Source: JASSUD01 sp031963225 (GTDB lineage Bacteria > Pseudomonadota > Gammaproteobacteria > Burkholderiales > Burkholderiaceae). Taken from it: a stretch of DNA of 64,000 nucleotides. The position numbers were made by a program, and so were the translations under genes. Below the pieces are notes generated by a model. The model was given only the letters and a program-made list of their open reading frames with translations, was not told the DNA's origin and did no database searches. Where the stretch lies: NCBI GenBank assembly GCA_031963225.1, contig JASSUD010000004.1:1-64000 (forward strand), in the 5' to 3' direction. Every line of letters begins with the position of its first letter. The first letter of the stretch is position 1. This document shows positions 58,068 through 64,000 of the stretch, piece by piece.

Positions 58068-59654
58068 ATGCGATCTGTAATAGATCAGCTCTGTAGAGGG
58101 CATCTCCCTGCAGCGGAGCGCGCATTAACCCATGCACTCCTTGCAACTAAGCAAGGTGCAAACCCCTGTGCAGCGCTGCGCCAATCTGCCAAGATTTTGC
58201 GAGCTGCGCACTGGGTTAGCGCAATGCGATTTAATGATGCGTTGTTAGGAGCATGGTCGCAGGTTCAAAGCAATCAAAGCCATAACGAATCAAGCACTTT
58301 GCTTAGCCTAGAAGCTTTTCAAGCAGCCATTTCTGACTTTTTAGAAGCGATAAAAAACGTTCCTGTGCGTGAATTGGCATGGTCTTCTAATCTAATAGAG
58401 CATTACAGCGCACTGTGCGCTTGCAAATCAAAATCGGTAGCCCTTTTTGTAGAAGAATGCGCAGGGGCTGGAAGGATATTTCCGCCTGCTGTTTTTCGTA
58501 CATCGCGTACGGATGCACAGGCGATTGCCCGGGTGACGCCGCTGCGCGCGCGCTATGAGCGCGCTTTGCTTGCATTGTTAAATACCTCCAATGAGGAAGC
58601 ACCTTGCGATAACGTTTTGCAAGATGACCTAAAAGCGTGCCTCAGCGAAGGGTTGGCTCCAGAAGGCGAGAGTCTTCAGACCTATGACATAGGTAGGCTC
58701 TTAGAGGCCTGGATACAAGTGCAACATGCTGTGTGCGAAGTGAGCGATAGTTTGCCTGACTCGCTTGGACAGGTATTTAATGCGCACACTCGACGTGTCT
58801 ATGCGCTGCTTAATCCACTATGGATTATGAAGATGCTTAACCCATCACCCAACATCGATAGTATGAACGGTGAGCAGAATGAGCGCGTTTTTGTCGTGCC
58901 GCCTGCCTGTGTGCGCGCATTGGTAATCTCGTTGTGGGGAATGTTTTTGACATACCGTACACAATTGCAGGCGACGCAAGCAAGTGTGCAAGCAATTACA
59001 GAGCTGCTTTTAGATTATGGAATATCCATCTCTATTAACGAGACTGATTCAAGCGCTCACAACGATGCCCCTTTTGAAGCACTGGCTTGGTGGGAGCGTA
59101 TTGGGCGCAATGAGTCAAAACGCTTAGGCGTACTCGAACTCAGTCAAGATGCATATGAAAACTTTCAAGTGCAGATGCATTCTATTGAGTCCATGGTAAG
59201 CGGTCTTCTGCGAACAATAGGCACTACACAAGACATACCAGCAAATGCACTACTGGTCTGTGATGAGATAGGCAGTTTGGCCGATTTGGCTTATATGGTA
59301 GGTTTAGGCGACTTAGCTTTTTTGACGGAGCAGCTGGCTACTGCCTGGCGTTATCATGCCTTCTGGCTTTTCCAAATGCGCGCGAATAGGTTGATACAAG
59401 CAGTTGTCGAGACGTATGATAGTGCAAAGGAGATGCATTCCACATTTACAGAACAAACGGGTACGCAAGACGCCTTATCTATACAAAAGTCGGCCATAGA
59501 TACTGCACAAACTACGCTCATAGAACTCACGCATATTTTGTTGCAAGAGCTTAAAATATTAGGCGCTGGCGATATCCCTAAGCATCTAACTAGAGCGCAC
59601 CAGCAGGCATTGATTACCTTGATTGGATGCCGTTACGAGGAAACCGTTTCTTAG
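58068..59654 (+). CDS. Unrecognised helical protein, possibly a FimL/ChpA N-terminal remnant
   Basis: I do not recognise this 528-residue protein with certainty. It is soluble and almost wholly helical, without membrane spans or signal peptide. In Burkholderiales the genes after rubredoxin are pilG-pilH-pilI-pilJ and the large chpA (CheA-like kinase with many Hpt domains), before yqgE. This protein occupies that interval and its helical repeats (for example ALRQSAKILRAAHWVSAMRF) recall the FimL-like N-terminal region of ChpA, yet no kinase, CheW or receiver domain is present. It may be a shrunken relic reused for another role. ATG 58068 follows GAAGG; a TTG at 58047 with GAAGGA upstream is an alternative start. 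Confidence 0.6.
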   Translation: MRSVIDQLCRGHLPAAERALTHALLATKQGANPCAALRQSAKILRAAHWVSAMRFNDALLGAWSQVQSNQSHNESSTLLSLEAFQAAISDFLEAIKNVPVRELAWSSNLIEHYSALCACKSKSVALFVEECAGAGRIFPPAVFRTSRTDAQAIARVTPLRARYERALLALLNTSNEEAPCDNVLQDDLKACLSEGLAPEGESLQTYDIGRLLEAWIQVQHAVCEVSDSLPDSLGQVFNAHTRRVYALLNPLWIMKMLNPSPNIDSMNGEQNERVFVVPPACVRALVISLWGMFLTYRTQLQATQASVQAITELLLDYGISISINETDSSAHNDAPFEALAWWERIGRNESKRLGVLELSQDAYENFQVQMHSIESMVSGLLRTIGTTQDIPANALLVCDEIGSLADLAYMVGLGDLAFLTEQLATAWRYHAFWLFQMRANRLIQAVVETYDSAKEMHSTFTEQTGTQDALSIQKSAIDTAQTTLIELTHILLQELKILGAGDIPKHLTRAHQQALITLIGCRYEETVS

Positions 59655-59706
59655 AGCACTTTTGGTAGAGGCATTTGACCTCCCTCCCTATTTTGGCCTG
59701 ACAACT

Positions 59707-60291
59707 ATGTCTACACTTGACAATCCGACTGGCCGCACCGATTTCACAAATCACTTTTTAATCGCGATGCCGCAAGTTGACGACACGATCTTCAATCGCG
59801 CACTGGTTTATGTATGTGATTACAGTGAACGCGGTGCATTGGGTTTAGTTGTGAATCACCCAACCGATCTGAGCTATAAATCTTTATTTGAGCGTATTGA
59901 TGTAGATCTTGAACGTGAATCACTGCGCGAGCGTTATGTATATTTTGGTGGGCCCATACAAGCTGAACGCGGATTCGTTTTGCATGAACCCACATCAGAA
60001 ACCTACCTCTCCTCCATGCTTGTGCCAGGCGGTCTGGCTATGACTACGTCAAAAGATGTTTTGGAATCTCTCGCGCACGGTACCGGCCCCAATAAATTCC
60101 TACTCACATTAGGGCATGCTGGTTGGAATGCAGGGCAGCTAGAAGAAGAAATTGCCCGCCACCAATGGCTCGCTGTACCGGCCCAGTCCGACATCATTTT
60201 TGACGTGAAACCCGAAGCACGTTTTAAGGCCGCACTGGCTTTGTTAGGTATCTCTGCAGACACCCTATCTATAGAAGCAGGCCACGACTAA
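59707..60291 (+). CDS. yqgE: YqgE/AlgH family protein (DUF179)
   Basis: A conserved protein of unknown biochemical role. The family features are NHFLIAMPQVDDTIFNRALVYV, ERGALGLVVNHPT, YFGGPIQAERGFVLHE and LLTLGHAGWNAGQLEEEI. Its 194 residues fit. The start is ATG 59707; a longer frame overlaps the previous gene. It is followed by ruvX after 53 bp, the standard yqgE-yqgF pair. Confidence 0.94.
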   Translation: MSTLDNPTGRTDFTNHFLIAMPQVDDTIFNRALVYVCDYSERGALGLVVNHPTDLSYKSLFERIDVDLERESLRERYVYFGGPIQAERGFVLHEPTSETYLSSMLVPGGLAMTTSKDVLESLAHGTGPNKFLLTLGHAGWNAGQLEEEIARHQWLAVPAQSDIIFDVKPEARFKAALALLGISADTLSIEAGHD

Positions 60292-60344
60292 ATAGAAACA
60301 CCAACCCACCTCTTATTTCTGCTTATTTTCTTGATTTCTCCCCA

Positions 60345-60770
60345 ATGAATACGGTGCCAGAGGCCACTTTTTTGGCTTTCGATTACGGTGAAAAACGCAT
60401 TGGCGTAGCAGTAGGTAACACCATTACCCGCAGCGCCAAAGCACTCACCATTCTTGAAAACACAAGCCGAGCCACCCGATTTGACGCCATTCAAAAGCTT
60501 GTGGAGAACTGGCACCCACAGGTATTGGTAGTGGGCCGACCTTGTTACCCTGACGGCAATGTGCATGCAATGACACGGCAAGCGCAGCGTTTTGGCCGTC
60601 AACTCGGTGAGCGCTTTAATTTGCCTGTTATTGAGGTAGATGAGCGTTATTCCTCTGTGGTTGCAGAGGCACAATTGCGCACAAAAGGACCAGGAATAGA
60701 TGCGCAAGCAGCCTGCTTAATCCTTCAGCAATATTTTGATGAAGGAGGCAATAATGAGCCAGCAGCATGA
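60345..60770 (+). CDS. ruvX: YqgF/RuvX family RNase H-fold nuclease
   Basis: The RuvX/YqgF protein is an RNase H-fold enzyme linked to 16S rRNA 5' processing and possibly Holliday junctions. The catalytic Asp lies in LAFDYGEKRIGVAVGN; VVGRPCYPDG replaces the usual VVGLPLNMDG; EVDERYSSVVAE and the final Asp in GIDAQAACLILQQYF complete the active site. It has 141 residues. In relatives pyrR follows; here tcdA overlaps its end by 17 bp. Confidence 0.92.
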   Translation: MNTVPEATFLAFDYGEKRIGVAVGNTITRSAKALTILENTSRATRFDAIQKLVENWHPQVLVVGRPCYPDGNVHAMTRQAQRFGRQLGERFNLPVIEVDERYSSVVAEAQLRTKGPGIDAQAACLILQQYFDEGGNNEPAA

Positions 60771-61542
60771 AGTGACAGAGATAGAGCGCTGTTTTGCCGG
60801 AGTAAAACGTTTATATGGGGCCGCAGCACTACAACATTTTCAGCAGGCGCATGTGGCTGTGATCGGAGTGGGAGGGGTAGGCTCGTGGGCGGTAGAAGCG
60901 CTTGCACGTAGTGGGGTAGGAAGCCTGACTTTAGTCGATCCAGACCATATTACGCCTGGCAATCTAAACCGACAAATCCATACCTTGCGCACAAACTACG
61001 GCCAAGCCAAAGTGCTCGCTATGGCGCAGCGCATAGAGACTATTTATGCAGGATGTAAAGTGGCTTGTATTGAAGAAGCGCTTGAAACGGATAATTTGGA
61101 TGCGCTTTTAGGCAGAGGCTTTGATTATGTAGTGGATGCCATTGATAGTGTGCGTACCAAAGTAGCGCTCATCGCCTGGTGCGTAGCGCATGCGCAGCCT
61201 TTAATAACCATGGGCGGAGCAGGGGGGCGGATCGATCCTACCCGTATAAAGATCAGCGATTTGGCACATACTCAGCAAGATCCGTTGCTAGCCAAAGTAC
61301 GCACGCAACTGCGCAAGCACCATCGCTTCCCAAGAGGCCCTAAATCCAAATTCAAAGTACCTGCAATATGGTCAGATGAACCACTGATCTACCCTGAGAG
61401 CACCTGCGATACGAATGATGCCGCACCCTCCCTAGCAACAGGCTTACATTGTGGTGGCCTAGGGTCTAGCGTATGCATAACCGCTAGCTTCGGCTTCGCA
61501 GCCGCAGCCCAAGTACTCAAAGCATTAGCCAGTAAATTGTAG
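60754..61542 (+). CDS. tcdA: tRNA threonylcarbamoyladenosine dehydratase
   Basis: TcdA (CsdL) is an E1-like enzyme that cyclises t6A37 of tRNAs with ATP. It has the adenylation Rossmann motif VIGVGGVGSWAVEALARSG, the NLNRQIH motif with the Arg that binds ATP, YVVDAIDSVRTKVALI, and the Cys-containing C-terminal half. Its 262 residues match the family. The ATG at 60754 follows a perfect GAAGGAGG. The 17-bp overlap with ruvX suggests coupling. The TAG stop (61540-61542) is the first TAG of a family A unit. Confidence 0.95.
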   Translation: MSQQHEVTEIERCFAGVKRLYGAAALQHFQQAHVAVIGVGGVGSWAVEALARSGVGSLTLVDPDHITPGNLNRQIHTLRTNYGQAKVLAMAQRIETIYAGCKVACIEEALETDNLDALLGRGFDYVVDAIDSVRTKVALIAWCVAHAQPLITMGGAGGRIDPTRIKISDLAHTQQDPLLAKVRTQLRKHHRFPRGPKSKFKVPAIWSDEPLIYPESTCDTNDAAPSLATGLHCGGLGSSVCITASFGFAAAAQVLKALASKL

Positions 61543-61672
61543 GTTGGTGGTGACGAAGGAACCCCAACATGCAAGCCACGGCGTTCTTGAAGACCAGCTT
61601 TCAAAATCTCAAAAACAAAGATTAAAAGTCAGCGGTATGCATGTTGGGGTTCGTGCCTCACGCCAACCTACC
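61539..61672. repeat. Family A inverted pair after tcdA
   Basis: A direct unit supplying the tcdA stop (GTAGGTTGGTGGTGACGAAG), linker 2 (TTCTTGAAGACCAGCTTTC and AAAACAAAGATTAAAAGTC), an inverted unit (GCATGTTGGGGTTCGTGCCT) and part of linker 1 beyond it (GAGATGCCTACGTAAAAGG, to about 61725). The rest up to 61854 is AT-rich with no gene. Confidence 0.9.
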
Positions 61673-61854
61673 GAGATGCCTACGTAAAAGGGCTCTATCA
61701 AACTCCATCAACCTACATTAAAATATACAAATACGCCTGCGCCATAAAAAAATACGATTAATTCAGGGCTTTGCAGGACATCTATTAATCGGTTTTCCTT
61801 ATAGAATTACAAAGTTAATTATTATTACGAAGTGTTTAACGGTCGGAGAAATCT

Positions 61855-63102
61855 ATGGGCCAAACAATAAACACAAAATTTTCAGTTAGCGCTCCAATAA
61901 GCTACACCCTACTAAAAGAAAAAGGTTCCGGAAAAACAGCATGCACTTCTGCGTTGCCAGAAGCAGATTCAGTCGAAAAAAGCAGCGTTTCTTCATCCGC
62001 CTCACCTTCATTTTTTACCCGATTCACGTGGCCAAAAAGATCTCTGACACCGCTGCCTTCTTTAGTAAGTGCATCGGGCGAACATATTTCAAAAATTGCT
62101 GACAACGCTACTCTAGTAGTTTCCCTTAAAGACCAAGAAGTTATCAATCCTGCAGATTTGGCAGCTATGCATAGCCAAAAAAGCAAACAGAAAGCTTTAG
62201 CTGTTTTTGATGCTGTGTGCTCTTTTATGTTTGAGCGCAAATATGAGAAACTGCCCGGTTTCAATAAAGCTTGTAAAGAAATTAAAACGCTAAAAGGCCA
62301 TCTGGAAGGTTTGAGTGTAGGTCTTAAAAAACTTCAAGATACTAAAATATGTAAAGATTATTTTGAAGGCAATTATCCAGATAATCTGAGTGCATCCGAG
62401 AAAGATCAGTTAATGTTAGAGCGCGTCATAGAAATTGAAGCCGTGCTGGACCCGGCAGATTTGCTATTAAAAGATATGGATGGGATTATAAAATCGCGTG
62501 GACAACATCTAGATTCAGATACCAAAAGTTTTATACTGGATGTAGGGCTTACCATATTAGGGGCCATAACAGTAGTGTTTGCTGCATATGGTTTTGCTAT
62601 GGTTCCCATTCTTTCAGGTGCAGCTATAGTGATTGGGGGGGCAATCAGGATCCCTGACTGGTTTAATAGGCAAAATTTGAAACGCTGGATACGTTTCCGT
62701 GATTATCTGGATGCACTTAGTAAAAATAATCCGGCTAAGGAGGAAAAAGTGGTTTTGAAATCTATAGGGGCTGTTTTTCTGCCTGCTATTTCTGAATTGA
62801 CAGAAAGAGTAAATCGAGTTTTAAATGATGTTGAAAATCAAAAAAAAGATGTCAATCGCTTGGTAAAGTCTGCTGATGGTATTGATCGTATTGTTAGTGA
62901 TGTTAATCGTGCTGTTGATGATATTAATCATGCGGTTGATGATGTTAATCATGTTGTAAAAACTGTTGATGACATTAAATCATTTATTTTGAAGATGGCT
63001 GAAAGCAACACGGCTACGATTGAAAAACTTCAAGCAGAAGTTGAAGCATTGAAAGAATTTAATAAATTACAAGCCCAACAGCAAGTTCAAACCATGGCAT
63101 AA
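61855..63102 (+). CDS. Unrecognised protein with hydrophobic hairpin and coiled coil; candidate effector
   Basis: I do not recognise this 415-residue protein. The first 60 residues are polar and Ser/Thr-rich, without a signal peptide. A helical region follows (100-215). Residues about 223-262 form a strongly hydrophobic double segment (ILDVGLTILGAITVVFAAYG, then MVPILSGAAIVIGGAI), like a hairpin inserted in a membrane. The last 130 residues form a long coiled coil with four heptads of the type AVDDINH/AVDDVNH at about 350-380. A bilobed hydrophobic hairpin plus coiled coil is seen in inclusion membrane proteins and in pore-forming or tethering effectors of intracellular bacteria, so this is a candidate, by inference only. 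GGAG precedes the ATG. AT-rich and flanked by repeats. Confidence 0.65.
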   Translation: MGQTINTKFSVSAPISYTLLKEKGSGKTACTSALPEADSVEKSSVSSSASPSFFTRFTWPKRSLTPLPSLVSASGEHISKIADNATLVVSLKDQEVINPADLAAMHSQKSKQKALAVFDAVCSFMFERKYEKLPGFNKACKEIKTLKGHLEGLSVGLKKLQDTKICKDYFEGNYPDNLSASEKDQLMLERVIEIEAVLDPADLLLKDMDGIIKSRGQHLDSDTKSFILDVGLTILGAITVVFAAYGFAMVPILSGAAIVIGGAIRIPDWFNRQNLKRWIRFRDYLDALSKNNPAKEEKVVLKSIGAVFLPAISELTERVNRVLNDVENQKKDVNRLVKSADGIDRIVSDVNRAVDDINHAVDDVNHVVKTVDDIKSFILKMAESNTATIEKLQAEVEALKEFNKLQAQQQVQTMA

Positions 63103-63167
63103 AGTACTTCTTTCATTTTTTAGCAGACTAGTGAAGGTTGCAATGGAGGTTTTTTGCTGCATTTTGC

Positions 63168-63217
63168 ATGCATAAAAGGCTGGGCACTGTACACACAGGT
63201 CCCAGCCTTTTATGCAT
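63168..63217 (+). terminator. 17-bp perfect hairpin after the orphan gene
   Basis: ATGCATAAAAGGCTGGG (63168-63184) is exactly complementary to CCCAGCCTTTTATGCAT (63201-63217), loop of 16 bases. The GC block followed by TTTTAT acts as a terminator about 75 bp after the stop. Confidence 0.75.
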
Positions 63218-63242
63218 TTGAATTTTGCTTATGTAATATGTT

Positions 63243-63577
63243 ACGCAGGTATTCAAAAAGACGGTGGTATGCATGTTGGGGTTCCTTCGTCACCACCAAC
63301 CTACCGAGATGCGCATGTAAAAGGGTTCTATCAGACGCTACCAACCACAAGAAAGCAAAGGACGGTAGGTTGGTGGTGAGGTACGAACCCCAACATGCAT
63401 ACCACTTACATTGCGCAGGTATTCAAAAAGCCAATGGTATGCATGTTGGGGTTCCTTCGTCACCACCAACCTACCGAGATGCACATGTAAAATGGTTCTA
63501 TCAGACGCTACCAACCACAAGAAAGCAAAGAACGGTAGGTTGGTGGTGAGGCACGAACCCCAACATGCATACCACTT
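63243..63577. repeat. Two family A composites in tandem (four units)
   Basis: Two copies of about 168 bp: flank (ACGCAGGTATTCAAAAAG), inverted unit (GCATGTTGGGGTTCCTTCGT), linker 1 (GAGATGC, CATGTAAAA, TTCTATCAGACGCTACCAAC), direct unit (GTAGGTTGGTGGTGAGG, ACGAACCCCAACATGCATAC). The copies differ at a few positions only. The inverted units are of the GACGAAGG subtype and the direct units of the GAGGYACG subtype, in both copies, so a whole composite was duplicated. Confidence 0.93.
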
Positions 63578-64000
63578 ACTTTTGATCTGCTTCTAATTGC
63601 GTATGTCGCACAAAATCTAATACTTCGCATAATTGTTTGGCGCCTTGTGCTAGGCGTGGGCCTGGGCGGTCTAGTAGATCGCTATTTATTGTGAAGGTGG
63701 GTGGGTAATGGTTGTTTTTTGGCGTAGTGGTGCTCGATGGAGTGTAAGTGGAGTTAGGTGCGCCAGATTGGCTGATTATTATCACATCTGGCTTCGCAGT
63801 TAGCATGGCTTCGGTGGAAACTATAGGGGCTAATGCTTGTTGTGCTGCGAATATATTGATGCCTCCACAGTTCTCCAGCAAGGTGTTGATTAATGCTTGG
63901 CCATTGAGGGTGATGAGGGGTCTATTTGAGATTTGGTAAAACACCCGTATAGGTTTGCGTGTTGCATAGCGTGAGCGTAGTGCTTGGAGGTCTGTTGTAA
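63576..64000 (-). CDS. BtuF-like cobalamin/metal-chelate binding protein, C-terminal part
   Basis: The C-terminal 140 residues of a helical-backbone metal receptor family protein; the N-terminus lies beyond 64000. The visible part has RKPIRVFYQISNRPLITLNG, LINTLLENCGGINIF, PIVSTEAMLTAKPDVIIIS and RPGPRLAQGAKQLCEVL, as in periplasmic BtuF of the vitamin B12 importer. The stretch GAPNSTYTPSSTTTPKNNHY is an unusual polar insertion where relatives have a short loop. The stop is directly beside a family A unit. Substrate is likely cobalamin, but iron-siderophore binding proteins share the fold. Confidence 0.78.
   Translation of the reverse strand, partial: TTDLQALRSRYATRKPIRVFYQISNRPLITLNGQALINTLLENCGGINIFAAQQALAPIVSTEAMLTAKPDVIIISQSGAPNSTYTPSSTTTPKNNHYPPTFTINSDLLDRPGPRLAQGAKQLCEVLDFVRHTQLEADQK

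Noticed and set aside
63154..63549. A 131-codon frame, and several 60-70 codon frames at other family A sites, translating to similar peptides (WYACWGSFVTTN and RLVVTKEPQHAYH types).
   Set aside because: The shared peptide comes from reading family A repeats in one frame; the frames start and end at random around the repeats, have no proper start signals and occur in both orientations.
63243..63577. Possible CRISPR array, because similar 40-bp units recur at regular spacing.
   Set aside because: Units alternate in orientation, the spacers are conserved linkers rather than unique, and no cas genes are present.

Overview
The window looks like chromosome of a betaproteobacterium of the Burkholderiales, probably a host-associated or endosymbiotic member (the endofungal Mycoavidus/Glomeribacter group is my best guess; that is inference). 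Evidence: gene neighbourhoods typical of Burkholderia survive in pieces (hemF-nadD-rsfS; dapF-DUF484-xerC-dksA-hslVU; metK-ahcY-metF; rpsF-priB-rpsR-rplI-dnaB-DUF47-pit; potFGHI; sucAB; tatD-comEC-pyrG; tig-clpPX-lon; groESL-rubredoxin; yqgE-ruvX). DksA is the single-cysteine Burkholderiales type. Many of these blocks have lost expected members (rlmH, second lpxL, dppADF, odhL, pyrR, pgsA, chpA/pil genes) and the gaps are filled by small repeats, toxin-antitoxin remnants and unrecognised polar proteins. Base composition is moderate, well below free-living Burkholderia.

Layout. 1-2.3 kb: haem (hemF), NAD (nadD) and ribosome silencing (rsfS). 2.5-11.8 kb, minus strand: Rpn nuclease/transposase, RidA-like protein, RsxB ferredoxin, HslUV protease, DksA, XerC, DUF484, DapF, LpxL. 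12-18 kb: SAM cycle (metK, ahcY, metF) and dipeptide permeases dppBC. 18.4-24.5 kb: a polar orphan protein, the rpsF-rplI ribosomal operon, dnaB, and a phosphate transporter with its DUF47 partner. 24.7-28.1 kb: proC, a Fic-domain protein, tRNA-Gly and tRNA-Cys, a DUF1289 protein. 28.5-37.1 kb: putrescine ABC transporter potFGHI and 2-oxoglutarate dehydrogenase E1/E2. 37.2-44.6 kb: tatD, an orphan antitoxin with a truncated toxin, comEC, a TumE/TumA toxin-antitoxin pair, pyrG. 44.9-52 kb: trigger factor and the ClpP/ClpX/Lon proteases. 52.4-57.6 kb: amino-acid permease, pyrB, groESL. 57.8-64 kb: rubredoxin, a FimL/ChpA-like remnant, yqgE, ruvX, tcdA, a membrane/coiled-coil orphan protein, and the 3' end of a BtuF-like binding protein.

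The most striking feature is a dense set of interspersed palindromic repeats in the intergenic spaces. Family A is a REP-like unit of about 40 bp, used singly or as inverted pairs joined by two kinds of conserved linker, like a BIME mosaic (about 30 units at 15 sites). Family B is a MITE-like element of about 140 bp with terminal inverted repeats of up to 29 bp and a conserved core; one copy carries the same core between entirely different ends. At least five genes (rsfS, metF, tig, clpP, tcdA) take their stop codon from a repeat. A second notable structure is a 135-bp duplication of the tatD 3' end whose junction lies exactly inside a toxin gene, leaving an intact antitoxin and a 15-codon toxin stub.

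Functionally the window combines housekeeping with import of amino acids, peptides, polyamines, phosphate and probably cobalamin, and heavy protein quality control. It also holds two unrecognised proteins (18.4 and 61.9 kb) and a Fic protein that could act on a host.
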